The notes below the pieces were generated by a model, which saw nothing but the letters and a program-made list of their open reading frames with translations, was not told where the DNA came from and made no database searches. Shown piece by piece: positions 14,708 through 21,763 of a stretch of DNA of 21,763 nucleotides (its first letter is position 1; each line of letters opens with the position of its first letter). The position numbers and the translations under genes were made by a program. This stretch comes from JAWVYT01 sp046483065. GTDB lineage: Bacteria; Gemmatimonadota; Gemmatimonadetes; Longimicrobiales; RSA9. The stretch covers positions 1 through 21,763 of the forward strand of contig JAWODW010000107.1 in the NCBI GenBank assembly GCA_046483065.1, written 5' to 3'.

Positions 14708-15693
14708 TCACTGCCTCCCAGTACGCGCGCAATGTCCTTGGCGAAATACGTCAGGATCAGATCGGCGCCCGCCCGCTTGATGGCCACGAGGCTCTCCATG
14801 GCGACCCGCTCCTCGTCCACCCACCCCTTCTCCGCCGCCGCCTTGATCAGGGCGAACTCGCCGCTGACCTGGTACGCCGCCGTGGGCATGCCGAACATCT
14901 GCTTCACCCGGTAGATAATGTCCAGGTACGCACCGGCGGGCTTGACCATCACGATGTCGGCGCCCTCCAGCACGTCCAGCTCCACCTCACGGAGCGCCTC
15001 CGCCCCGTTGGCCGGGTCCATCTGGTAGCCCCGGCGATCGCCGAAGCTCGGCGTGCTGTGGGCCGCGTCCCGGAACGGGCCGTAGTACGCCGATGCGTAC
15101 TTGGCGGCGTAGCTCACGACGGGGACGTGCTCGTGGCCGTTCTCGTCGAGGGCGTCGCGGATGGCGTCCACGCGGCCGTCCATCATGTCGCTGGGCGCCA
15201 CGGCGTCGGCCCCGGCATCGGCGTAGACCACGGCGGCCCGGGCCAGCAGCCCGAGGGTCTCGTCGTTCCGGACCTCGCCGTCGCCCGTGAGCACACCGCA
15301 GTGGCCGTGGTCGGTGTACTCGCAGAGGCACACATCGGCCCAGACCAGGATCTCGGGGACCGCCTCCTTGAGGGCCGTGATGGCCCGGGCAGTGAGCCCT
15401 TCGGGGTCGTAGCCCACCGAGCCCACGGCGTCCTTCTCGTCTTCATCCGGCACGCCGAAGAGGATGATGCCGGGGATGCCCAGCGCGTGGACCTCCCGGG
15501 CCTCCTTCACCAGCTCGTCGATGCTGAGCTGCTCCACGCCCGGCATGCTCGCCACCGGGTTCCGCACGCCTTCACCGTTCACCACGAACAGCGGGTAGAT
15601 CAGGTCGTCCACGCTCAGCGCCGTCTCGCGCACGGCCCTGCGCCACGTCTCGGTCCGGCGCAGCCGCCGGAGCCGTTGGATCGGAAACGTCAC
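14704..15693 (-). CDS. hemB: Delta-aminolevulinic acid dehydratase (porphobilinogen synthase)
   Basis: A 329-aa enzyme that condenses two 5-aminolevulinate molecules into porphobilinogen. The catalytic lysines are in SYAAKYASAYYGPFRDA and DIVMVKPAGAYLDI. The cysteine-rich motif DVCLCEYTDHGHCGVL marks the zinc-dependent type. The frame is open far upstream, but the start is placed at the GTG at 15693 (MTFPIQRLRRLR), where homologues begin and a strong GAGGAGG lies seven bases upstream. That start overlaps the hemD stop codon (GTGA). The 3' end overlaps hemL in the same way, so hemD-hemB-hemL are translationally chained. Confidence 0.97.
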   Translation of the reverse strand: MTFPIQRLRRLRRTETWRRAVRETALSVDDLIYPLFVVNGEGVRNPVASMPGVEQLSIDELVKEAREVHALGIPGIILFGVPDEDEKDAVGSVGYDPEGLTARAITALKEAVPEILVWADVCLCEYTDHGHCGVLTGDGEVRNDETLGLLARAAVVYADAGADAVAPSDMMDGRVDAIRDALDENGHEHVPVVSYAAKYASAYYGPFRDAAHSTPSFGDRRGYQMDPANGAEALREVELDVLEGADIVMVKPAGAYLDIIYRVKQMFGMPTAAYQVSGEFALIKAAAEKGWVDEERVAMESLVAIKRAGADLILTYFAKDIARVLGGSE

Positions 15694-16607
15694 GTTGCCT
15701 CCTCTATGTCTTCCGAGCGCGCCAGCGCGGCCACCCGGTCCGCCAACCCTTCCAGTGAATGCGGCTTCGCCACCGCCACATCGTCGAAGCCGGCGCCGCG
15801 AACGGCGTCGGCGGTGGTGGGCCCGATGGCCACGGCCCGGGCGACCCGGACCGCGCGCCCGAACAGCTCGGGCCCCACGATCTCTTGCAGGTTCTGCACC
15901 GTGGACGGGCTGGTGAAGGTAATGATCCGGGCCGCTCCGGATTCGAGCTCGGTCCGGCACCGGGCCGCATCCAGCGGCGGCACCACGGTACGATAGGCGA
16001 CGACCCGCGTCACGTTCGCGCCGAGCCGCTCCAGACCGTCGGGGACCACGTCCCGGGCGATCTCGCTGGCCGGGAAGAAGACCCGGTCGCCCGCGCCCAC
16101 GCCCGCCTCTTTCAGCGCCGCCAGCAGCGCCTCCCCGGTGGCCGTCTCCGGGACCACGTCGGCCACCCAGCCGGCATCGGCCAGCGATGCCGCGGTGGAC
16201 TCGCCCACGGCCGCCACTCCGAGCTCCGTGGGCCGGACCGGGAGCGCGTGACCCTCCGCCTCCGCCAGCGTCCCGTACCCCCGGGCCGCCGCCACCGTGG
16301 CCAGCACCGCCCGGGGGCTGGTGAAGACCGCCCAATCGAACGCGTCGAGGGCCGCCATGGCGGCCTCGAGCGGGCCGGTATCCTCCGGCGGATCGAAGCG
16401 GATCGTGGGCCAGTGGAGCACCCGGAACCCGCGGTCGGCCAGGAGCGTGGTCAGGGGGCCGTCGTCGCCCTCATCCCGCGTCACGACCACGCCGACGCCA
16501 CGCCCCTTCAGGCCTGGCGTCGAACTCGTCGAGCTCGTCGAACCCGTCTCCGGCGGATTCGGGGATCCGGGCGAAGTCCCTTCCTTCACCACCTCGTCAG
16601 CCTTCAT
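15690..16607 (-). CDS. hemD: Uroporphyrinogen-III synthase
   Basis: A 305-aa enzyme that closes and inverts ring D of hydroxymethylbilane to give uroporphyrinogen III. The family is poorly conserved, but the two-lobed pattern is clear: VVVTRDEGDDGPLTTLLADR at the start of lobe one, FDWAVFTSPRAV, VAAVGESTAASL, then RVFFPASEIARD, VVAYRTV, IITFTSPSTVQNL and AIGPTTADAVRGAGF. Residues 1-35 are an extra low-complexity leader (TGSTSSTSSTPG) encoded partly by a 9-bp tandem repeat. The real start could be an internal GTG near residue 38. The annotated ATG overlaps the hemC 3' end by 11 bases, which suits an operon. Confidence 0.93.
   Translation of the reverse strand: MKADEVVKEGTSPGSPNPPETGSTSSTSSTPGLKGRGVGVVVTRDEGDDGPLTTLLADRGFRVLHWPTIRFDPPEDTGPLEAAMAALDAFDWAVFTSPRAVLATVAAARGYGTLAEAEGHALPVRPTELGVAAVGESTAASLADAGWVADVVPETATGEALLAALKEAGVGAGDRVFFPASEIARDVVPDGLERLGANVTRVVAYRTVVPPLDAARCRTELESGAARIITFTSPSTVQNLQEIVGPELFGRAVRVARAVAIGPTTADAVRGAGFDDVAVAKPHSLEGLADRVAALARSEDIEEAT
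16519..16548. repeat. 9-bp tandem repeat in hemD leader
   Basis: Three near-identical 9-bp units (GTCGAACTC, GTCGAGCTC, GTCGAACCC) and part of a fourth. They encode the Ser/Thr-rich tract near residues 20-31 of HemD and keep the frame. Confidence 0.85.
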
Positions 16608-17535
16608 CGCCGGCCGCCCGGATCTCCGCCAGGATCCCGGCGCCGCCCCGGTCCAGGAGGTCCACGGCCAGCTCGGTGCCCAGCTTCCCCGCCGCGTCGG
16701 CGGGGCCGGTGATGACGCCGTCCACGGCCGCGGCGCCGTCCAGCGCGCAGATGGCGGCCTTCAGCGTCAGCGTGCCGTCGTCGACGGTGGCGTGGGCGCC
16801 CACGGGGATCTGACAGCCGCCCTCGACGCGCCGCAGGAACGCCCGCTCGGCGGTCACGGCGCTCCGGGTGGCCGGGTCCTCGAGGGCCTCGACGACGGTG
16901 CCCGTCCGCTCGTCGCCTTCCCGGACCTCGATGGCGATGGCGCCCTGGGAGACGGCGGGCAGCAGGATCTCGTCGGTGAACCAGTCGCTGATCCGGTCCT
17001 CTTCGCCGAGGCGGATCACGCCGGCCGCGGCGAGGACGATGGCGTCGTACTGGCCGTCATCGAGCTTCTGGATCCGGGTGGGGACGTTGCCCCGCAGGTC
17101 CAGGATCTCCAGGTCCGGCCGCCAGCGGAGCAGGAACGCCGACCGCCGCAGGCTGCTGGTGCCGACGCGGGCGCCCTCGGGGAGCGTGTCCAGGGTGAGT
17201 CCGTCGCGGGCGATGAGGACGTCCCGGGCGTCGGCCCGCTCCAGCACGGCGCCGATGGTCAGCCCGTCCGGCAGCCCCGTCTCCACGTCCTTCATGCTGT
17301 GCACGGCCAGGTCCACGCGGCCGTCGAGGATGGCCTGCTCCAGCTCCTTCGTGAAGAACGCCTTCCCCGGCAGCTTCGAGAGCGCCACGTCGAGGATCTT
17401 GTCACCCTCGGTCTGGATGAACTCCAGCGCCACGTCCGGCGCACCCGGCAGCTCCCGCAGCCGGTCGGCCACGTGCTCGGCCTGCCAGGTGGCGAGGGCG
17501 GAGCCTCGCGTTCCGATCGTCAGTGTCTCAGCCAT
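16597..17535 (-). CDS. hemC: Hydroxymethylbilane synthase (porphobilinogen deaminase)
   Basis: A 312-aa enzyme that joins four porphobilinogens into linear hydroxymethylbilane on a dipyrromethane cofactor. IGTRGSALATWQA (7-19), AVHSMKDVET with the catalytic aspartate (78-86), GTSSLRRSAFL (125-135) and LRGNVPTRI are all present. The cofactor-bearing cysteine is Cys241 in EGGCQIPVGAHA. Length is normal. The start ATG at 17535 follows the 311-bp interruption of the operon, the only long gap in it. Heptamer array B lies 26 bases upstream, and the ribosome-binding site (GAGGACC) is rather far away. An internal promoter in the gap is possible. Confidence 0.98.
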   Translation of the reverse strand: MAETLTIGTRGSALATWQAEHVADRLRELPGAPDVALEFIQTEGDKILDVALSKLPGKAFFTKELEQAILDGRVDLAVHSMKDVETGLPDGLTIGAVLERADARDVLIARDGLTLDTLPEGARVGTSSLRRSAFLLRWRPDLEILDLRGNVPTRIQKLDDGQYDAIVLAAAGVIRLGEEDRISDWFTDEILLPAVSQGAIAIEVREGDERTGTVVEALEDPATRSAVTAERAFLRRVEGGCQIPVGAHATVDDGTLTLKAAICALDGAAAVDGVITGPADAAGKLGTELAVDLLDRGGAGILAEIRAAGDEG

Positions 17536-17560
17536 CGATTCCGGTGGTCCTCTTTCATAT

Positions 17561-17590
17561 AGAGCTAAGATTTAAGGTCTAAGAGCTAAG
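17561..17590. repeat. Heptamer tandem array B (upstream of hemC)
   Basis: Four 7-bp units on the plus strand: AGAGCTA, AGATTTA, AGGTCTA, AGAGCTA, then AG. It is the same heptamer family as arrays A and C but in opposite orientation. With array C it forms an imperfect inverted pair around 237 bases. It is AT-rich compared with its surroundings. Confidence 0.85.
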
Positions 17591-17827
17591 TGATGCCGGC
17601 GGGGCGGAGCTGCCGGCGTTTCGTCACGCTTCCTGGCTCGGCCCGGTTCGGGGCGGTCCGGCCTTGCGGCGCGGCGTCGAGCTTCGCGGCTCGGCTACGT
17701 CCCCTTTTGCCCGGCTCGCCCGCCCGGCACGCGAGTCCTGCGCCAGCGGTCGGCCGCCCATCTGCAGGTGGCCTCGCCATGAGCCCTCGTCTTCCGCCGC
17801 GAAGCCAGAACATCACGCGAACTACTT
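17591..17827. other. Spacer bracketed by inverted heptamer arrays
   Basis: 237 GC-rich bases between hemA and hemC, flanked by arrays B and C in opposite orientation. TGATG next to array B and CATCA at 17812-17816, about 12 bases from array C, add to the inverted-end look. Open frames exist on both strands but have low-complexity Arg/Pro/Gly composition without ribosome-binding sites, so no gene is called. Small hairpins (for example CGAGC/GCTCG around 17680-17695) are present. It may be a non-autonomous repeat element or an internal promoter region. Confidence 0.5.
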
Positions 17828-17855
17828 AGATCTTAGATCTTAGCTCTCAGCTCTC
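17828..17855. repeat. Heptamer tandem array C (hemA 3' end)
   Basis: Four 7-bp units on the plus strand: AGATCTT, AGATCTT, AGCTCTC, AGCTCTC. The hemA stop codon (17847-17849) lies inside it, as the hemE stop codon lies inside array A. Confidence 0.85.
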
Positions 17856-19124
17856 GTCTGTGTATTTATCGATCTCCAGCTCGAACAGCTCCTGGATCGC
17901 CACCAGCTTCCGGAGGCCGTGGACGGTGGTGGCGTCCACGTTCTTGATCCGGGTGGTGGGCGAGTGGAGCAGCTTGTTGATCAGCGACCGGGTGTACCTC
18001 TCCAGCGACTCCCGCTCCTCGTCGCTGAGGCCGCTCTGCCTGGCCACCTCCTCGAGCCCCACCTCGTGGAACCGGTCGCGGAACGCCCGCAGCACGGGGA
18101 CCACGTGGAGCGCGTCGTACCAGTCGAAGAAGGCGTCGAGCTCCTCCTCGATGATGGCCTCGACCTTCGGGATCTCCTGCGCCCGGCGGTGCCGGTTCTG
18201 CTCGGCGATCCCCTCCAGCGCGTCCAGGTCGTAGAGGAAGACGCTCTCGATCTTCCCCACCGCCGGATCGATGTTGCGGGGGTTCGAGATGTCCACCAGC
18301 ACCAGCGGGGTCCGACGCTTCTTCGTGATCCGCGCCAGCGCATCGCTCTGGAGGAGCGGCTCGGGCGCGGCGGTGGCGGTGACCACCACGTCGGCCTCCT
18401 CCAGCACGTCGTCGAGGGCGTCGAAGGGGCGGGCCTCGCCGTCGAACTCGGCCGCCAGCTCCTGCGCTCGGTCGAACGTCCGGTTCAGCACCAGCAGCCG
18501 CTTCGGGTGCTGCTCCGCCATATGGGTGGCGACGAGGCGACCGGTCTCGCCGGCGCCCACCACCGCCACGGTGTGCTTCTCGAGGCCGTCGAACACCTTC
18601 AGCGCCATCTCCACCGCTGCGTACGCCACGCTCACGGTGCCCTCGCCGATGGCCGTCTCCGTCCGGGCCCGCTTGCCGGCGTGGAGCGCCATGTTGAACG
18701 CACGGGTCAGGACCGCGCCGGTGAACCGGCTGTGGTCCGCCAGCTTGTAGGCGTCCCGGACCTGACCCAGGATCTGGGGCTCGCCCACCATCAGGCTCTC
18801 GATCCCCGACGCCACCCGGAAGAGGTGCCGGACCATCTCCCGACCATCCAGGAGATAGGTGTACTTCCCGTTGCTCAGGTGGGGGACGCCCTTCATCTCC
18901 GCCACCGCCCGGCGGATGAGCGGGTCGGCGGCCTCCGGGTCCTTCACCAGCGAGTAGATCTCCGTGCGGTTGCACGTGGAGAGGACGCTCAGCTCCAGGA
19001 TCTGGTCCTTTTCCGCGCGCATCCGGGCGCAGAACTGCTCGACCTCCGCCGGCGACATCTGGACCTCGTCGCGGATCTCGGCCGGCGCCGTGACGTGACT
19101 GGCTCCCAGGACGATCAGATCCAT
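17847..19124 (-). CDS. hemA: Glutamyl-tRNA reductase
   Basis: A 425-aa enzyme that reduces glutamyl-tRNA(Glu) with NADPH to glutamate-1-semialdehyde, the committed and usually regulated step of C5 heme synthesis. The catalytic cysteine is Cys51 in LSTCNRTEIY. ESLMVGEPQILGQVRDAY and the NADPH-binding VAVVGAGETGRLVATHM follow, then LVLVDISNPRNIDP and a C-terminal dimerisation helix region. Length is typical. The ATG at 19124 lies four bases after the ccsA/hemX-like stop codon. No Shine-Dalgarno sequence is seen, so translation probably depends on coupling. The presence of HemA and HemL excludes the Shemin (ALA synthase) route for this cluster. Confidence 0.98.
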   Translation of the reverse strand: MDLIVLGASHVTAPAEIRDEVQMSPAEVEQFCARMRAEKDQILELSVLSTCNRTEIYSLVKDPEAADPLIRRAVAEMKGVPHLSNGKYTYLLDGREMVRHLFRVASGIESLMVGEPQILGQVRDAYKLADHSRFTGAVLTRAFNMALHAGKRARTETAIGEGTVSVAYAAVEMALKVFDGLEKHTVAVVGAGETGRLVATHMAEQHPKRLLVLNRTFDRAQELAAEFDGEARPFDALDDVLEEADVVVTATAAPEPLLQSDALARITKKRRTPLVLVDISNPRNIDPAVGKIESVFLYDLDALEGIAEQNRHRRAQEIPKVEAIIEEELDAFFDWYDALHVVPVLRAFRDRFHEVGLEEVARQSGLSDEERESLERYTRSLINKLLHSPTTRIKNVDATTVHGLRKLVAIQELFELEIDKYTDES

Positions 19125-19128
19125 GGCG

Positions 19129-19965
19129 TCAGGAGAAGTCGTGGAAGGTCGGGAGCACCAGCGTCACCATGAGCGACGACGCCAGCATGAGCACGAAGCC
19201 CACGATGGAGACCGTGGCGAACGTCCGGTTCGCCCAGCGGAGCGCGTAGCGGCCGCCGAGGCTGAGCCCGTAGAGGACCCAGAGCGCCACCGTCAGGAGG
19301 AACTTGGGGTCCACCAGGAACGACCCCTCGAGCTGGCCCGAGAGCTGGAGTGTGGTGGCCCAGATCATCCCCGCCAGGATCGCCAGCGTGAGCCCGATCC
19401 AGCCCAGCCCCAGCGCGCCCACGTTCAGCCGGGAGAGCGTCTCCAGGTTCGGCAGCCGCTGGAAGAGGAGCCCCACGTGCTGCTGCTTCAGCTGCCGGTA
19501 CTGGAGCAGGTACATGATCCCGTAGATGGCCGACACGGCCATGGCCACGTAGCCCAGGAGCGCCGCGGCCACGTGCACCGCGAACATCCCCGAGCGCAGG
19601 ATCTCCGGCACCTCCTGGGTGTGGGTGATGAAGGCGCTGGAGAGCGTCTGGAGCAGGAGTGCGACGGCGAGCACGAACACGCCGGTGGACCGCTCGCCCT
19701 GCCGCCACTCCAGGATCAGGTAGACCAGCGCCACCGAGAACGCGATGAAGGAGAGGCTCTCCCAGGTGTTCGCCACCGGCACGTGCCCGAACGCCAGCGC
19801 CTCCAGCATCAGGTAGGCCAGGTGGACCAGCACAACGCCCCACGTCAGCGGCGTGGCCACCTGCTCCAGCGTCTTCTTCTCCGCGAACACACCCAGATAC
19901 GCCAGCATGGCCGCCAGGTAGCCCAGCGGCAGGACCCCGTTCAGTATGGCCAGCGCGGTATTCAC
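19129..19965 (-). CDS. CcsA/HemX-like cytochrome c assembly family membrane protein
   Basis: A 278-aa protein with about eight membrane helices, of the CcmC/CcsA/HemX family. These proteins handle heme in the membrane: some deliver it for cytochrome c maturation, and HemX influences the amount of glutamyl-tRNA reductase in Bacillus. VANTWESLSFIAFS (83-96) is the family's tryptophan-rich periplasmic segment in shortened form. Conserved histidines include HLAYLMLEALAFGH and FAVHVAAALLGY. The full WWD heme-binding signature of CcmC is not seen. Position directly upstream of hemA, four bases away, favours a HemX-type role, as hemAX neighbours are common; a cytochrome c role remains possible. It starts with GTG at 19965, preceded by GGAGG. 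Confidence 0.85.
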   Translation of the reverse strand: MNTALAILNGVLPLGYLAAMLAYLGVFAEKKTLEQVATPLTWGVVLVHLAYLMLEALAFGHVPVANTWESLSFIAFSVALVYLILEWRQGERSTGVFVLAVALLLQTLSSAFITHTQEVPEILRSGMFAVHVAAALLGYVAMAVSAIYGIMYLLQYRQLKQQHVGLLFQRLPNLETLSRLNVGALGLGWIGLTLAILAGMIWATTLQLSGQLEGSFLVDPKFLLTVALWVLYGLSLGGRYALRWANRTFATVSIVGFVLMLASSLMVTLVLPTFHDFS

Positions 19966-19984
19966 GGTCTCGTCCTCCGTACGC

Positions 19985-21100
19985 TCACGCCTTCAACGGC
20001 GTCCTCTGGTACTCCGCCACCGGGTTCAGGATGTTCCGGCACTGGGGGTTGGTACACCCCGGGCACCGGAGCCCGTACTGCCGCGAGCACGCCTCCCCGC
20101 TCTCCAGGTGGCGGTGCACGATGTCCGCCAGCGCGTCCATGAAGTCCTCATCGTCGTTGAACGCCGGCGCCCGCTCGAACCGCTCGATCCCCACCTCCTC
20201 GGCCAGGTGCCCGTACTCCAGGTCGAGCTCGGCCAGCGTCTCGATGTGGTCGGTGGTGAACGCGATCCCGATGGCCAGCACGTTCTTCCGCCCCTTCGCG
20301 CCCAACTCCCTGATCACCTGCTCCGTGCTCGGGCCCAGCCACCGGACCGGCCCGACCTCCGACTGGTACGCCAGGATGAACGGGTTCTCGAACCCGCCCG
20401 CCTTCATCACCTCGTGCACACTCGCGCCCACCTCCTGCGGGTACGGGTCGCCCCGGTCGATGATGCTCAGCGGCAGCGAGTGCGCGCTGAACAGCAGCAG
20501 CACGTCATCCCGCTCCTCCGCCGGGAACTTCTCCAGCCCCTCGCGCACCTTCTTCGCCATCACGTCGATAAAGCCCGGGTGCGTCGGCCACCGGTCGATC
20601 ACGCTCCACCGGAACTCGTTCCGCAGCCCCGTCCGGCTCGCCGCCCGCCACAGCTCGTTCAGGCTCGAGCCCGTGGTGGCGCACGAAAACTGCTGGTACT
20701 GCGTGAACGCCACCGCCCGCTCGATCCCGTCCGCCTTCATCTGCCGCAGCGCGTCCTCGCTCTTCGGCTCGATGTAACGGAACGCCACGTAGAACCGGTG
20801 CGGCGCCGTCTCCGGACTCAGCGCGTCCAGCCGCTCCACCATCCCCTGCCCCTGCGCCTCCGTCCACTTCAGGATCGGCGACCCACCGCCGATCTTCTCG
20901 TACTCCTCCTGCACGCTCTTCGTACGCCGCTTCGCGATGAACGGGCCCAGCCAGCCCTGGAACGGCAGCTGGATGATCTCCCGGTCCGCGAACAGCTCCA
21001 GCAGGAACGGCCGCACCTCGCTCAGGTCCTTGGGGCCCCCGAGGTTCAACATCACGACGCCCGTTCCGCCCTTCTTCTCCCCGTTCCCGCTCGTGTCCAT
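19985..21100 (-). CDS. hemH: Ferrochelatase with [2Fe-2S] cysteine set
   Basis: A 371-aa enzyme that inserts ferrous iron into protoporphyrin IX, the last step of heme synthesis. LLFSAHSLPLSIIDRGDPYP (202-221) carries the active-site His207. SVIDRWPTH, VGPVRWLGPST and IAFTTDHIETLAELDLEY are further signatures. The C-terminus has Cys338, 346, 349 and 354 in the pattern C-x7-C-x2-C-x4-C (ACSRQYGLRCPGCTNPQC). Cys140 lies in QFSCATTGSSLN, the site of human Cys196. In human ferrochelatase, Cys196 and the last three C-terminal cysteines bind a [2Fe-2S] cluster. The resemblance to the animal enzyme is unusually close along the whole length. It is the first gene of the cluster, 19 bases before the ccsA/hemX-like gene. 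Confidence 0.97.
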   Translation of the reverse strand: MDTSGNGEKKGGTGVVMLNLGGPKDLSEVRPFLLELFADREIIQLPFQGWLGPFIAKRRTKSVQEEYEKIGGGSPILKWTEAQGQGMVERLDALSPETAPHRFYVAFRYIEPKSEDALRQMKADGIERAVAFTQYQQFSCATTGSSLNELWRAASRTGLRNEFRWSVIDRWPTHPGFIDVMAKKVREGLEKFPAEERDDVLLLFSAHSLPLSIIDRGDPYPQEVGASVHEVMKAGGFENPFILAYQSEVGPVRWLGPSTEQVIRELGAKGRKNVLAIGIAFTTDHIETLAELDLEYGHLAEEVGIERFERAPAFNDDEDFMDALADIVHRHLESGEACSRQYGLRCPGCTNPQCRNILNPVAEYQRTPLKA

Positions 21101-21425
21101 CGGCCTCGTTTCCGTCGGTAGGGGTTCTCAGCTTCGCCGTGTCGGCAAAACCTCGCACGAGTGCGGACGCGCAACAAGGGGGAGAATCCCGCACGGGGGC
21201 GTGGTGAGAAGGAGTATCAGGGGGGGCGGATGTTTCCCACATGGAGGAGGCGGAACGGCCAGCCGCAGCGGACCCAACGGCAACGGACCTGGTTTGATAT
21301 TTTACGAATTGGCCCGTTCAGCCATGCGACTGGCCCGAATCGGAATGCAACGCGCCCATGAGTCTCTCGGGGGCAGAAGCCGAAAGCCAGAAAATGTAAA
21401 AAGTAAAACCCGGTCCGTTGGGAGG
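21101..21425. other. Intergenic region upstream of hemH
   Basis: A 325-bp gap between the histidine kinase gene and hemH that should contain the heme operon promoter. Two AT-rich patches stand out: 21294-21310, with TAAAAT on the minus strand (21304-21299) as a possible -10 but no matching -35, and 21382-21410, a purine run on the plus strand (T-rich on the minus strand). No hairpin precedes that T-run, so it is not a standard terminator. No tRNA or plausible small gene was found. Confidence 0.5.
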
Positions 21426-21763
21426 CTACGCCGCCGGCAGGGTGAACCAGAACGTCGCGCCTCGGCCGGGCTCGGACTCCACGCCGATGGCACCGCCGTG
21501 GGCCTCCACGATGGCCCGGGCGATGGTCAGGCCGAGCCCCACGCCCCGGCGGTCGCCGCCGTCCAGCTGCCGGAACCGGTCGAAGATGCGCTCCCGGTCC
21601 CCGGCGGGGATCCCCGGGCCCGTGTCGGCGACGGCGATCCTGACCCAGCCGTCGTCACCCGGCCCGGCGGTCAGCGTCACGGTCCCGCCCCGGGGCGTGA
21701 ACTTCAGCGCGTTGCCCATCAGGTTGTCGAGGACCTGCCCGATCCGGTGGGCGTCCGCGTCCA
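21426..21763 (-). CDS. Sensor histidine kinase, C-terminal ATPase domain (partial)
   Basis: The last 112 or so codons of a gene whose start lies beyond the window. It is the HATPase_c domain of a two-component sensor kinase. The N box is RIGQVLDNLMGNALKFTPRG, the G1 box VADTGPGIP, the F box RIFDRFRQ and the G2 box GVGLGLTIARAIVEAHGG, ending in the usual ATFWFTLP. All ATP-binding boxes are intact, so the fragment looks like part of a working kinase. The input domain, histidine box and any partner regulator are outside the window. It ends 325 bases before the heme operon start on the same strand. Confidence 0.93.
   Translation of the reverse strand, partial: DADAHRIGQVLDNLMGNALKFTPRGGTVTLTAGPGDDGWVRIAVADTGPGIPAGDRERIFDRFRQLDGGDRRGVGLGLTIARAIVEAHGGAIGVESEPGRGATFWFTLPAA

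Noticed and set aside
15694..16335. Long N-terminal extension of the hemB frame
   Set aside because: The extra residues are Gly/Arg-rich antisense-like sequence overlapping hemD. The GTG at 15693 has a strong ribosome-binding site and matches where HemB proteins begin.
17586..17829. Small open frames on both strands in the hemA-hemC gap
   Set aside because: Arg/Pro/Gly-rich low-complexity products, no ribosome-binding site, and they lie between inverted repeat arrays. Treated as non-coding.
21161..21361. Plus-strand 66-codon frame upstream of hemH
   Set aside because: Composition is basic and polar without any domain or hydrophobic pattern, and it lies where the operon promoter is expected.
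1..21763. CRISPR arrays, tRNA or rRNA genes
   Set aside because: No direct repeats with regular spacers and no tRNA T-arm or rRNA signature were seen on either strand.

Overview
This is a high-GC bacterial chromosome segment, read mainly on the minus strand. Gene content and style suggest a Gemmatimonadota-like aerobic Gram-negative: a complete C5 (glutamate-derived) heme pathway in one cluster, a Tat-exported MsrP with its heme partner MsrQ, an exported TPR protein, and short GTGA-type gene overlaps. The phylum is inferred from general resemblance; no marker gene here proves it.

Layout. (1) 8-1880: a full-length group II intron of the IIC type. It carries a reverse transcriptase/maturase gene and sits directly behind the terminator hairpin of the next gene. 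(2) 1943-3703: an exported TPR protein. (3) 3997-4952: a SRAP (YedK/HMCES) abasic-site protein, downstream of a small membrane/coiled-coil protein. A 40-codon membrane peptide gene at 5227-5349 (+) is divergent to them. Both transcription units are preceded by the same bipartite motif, TTGAAACC-N16-CGTAGGGC, which looks like an ECF-sigma promoter. (4) 5465-8189: a zinc alcohol dehydrogenase downstream of msrP-msrQ, with a four-unit imperfect repeat filling the msrP-msrQ gap. (5) 8437-8907 (+): an unknown four-helix membrane protein. (6) 8914-21100 (-): a heme operon in transcription order hemH, ccsA/hemX-like, hemA, [311-bp gap], hemC, hemD, hemB, hemL, hemE, hemN, hemY, and a polynucleotide-kinase-like P-loop protein. 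(7) 21426-21763: the 3' part of a sensor histidine kinase that runs off the window.

How the genes work together. HemA and HemL make 5-aminolevulinate from glutamyl-tRNA. HemB, HemC, HemD and HemE carry it to coproporphyrinogen III. HemN (radical SAM) and HemY make protoporphyrin IX, and HemH inserts iron. The ferrochelatase has the C-terminal cysteine pattern and the internal cysteine that bind the [2Fe-2S] cluster in animal ferrochelatases. This points to the classical protoporphyrin route rather than the coproporphyrin route. MsrQ is a heme-b protein and the CcsA/HemX-like protein belongs to a heme-handling family, so heme supply and heme use lie close together.

No clearly novel multi-gene system is visible. 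The least explained features are the matched pair of ECF-like promoters around small membrane genes, the 7-bp tandem arrays at three junctions of the heme operon (two contain the stop codon of hemE or hemA), and the repeat array between msrP and msrQ. No tRNA, rRNA or CRISPR array was found.
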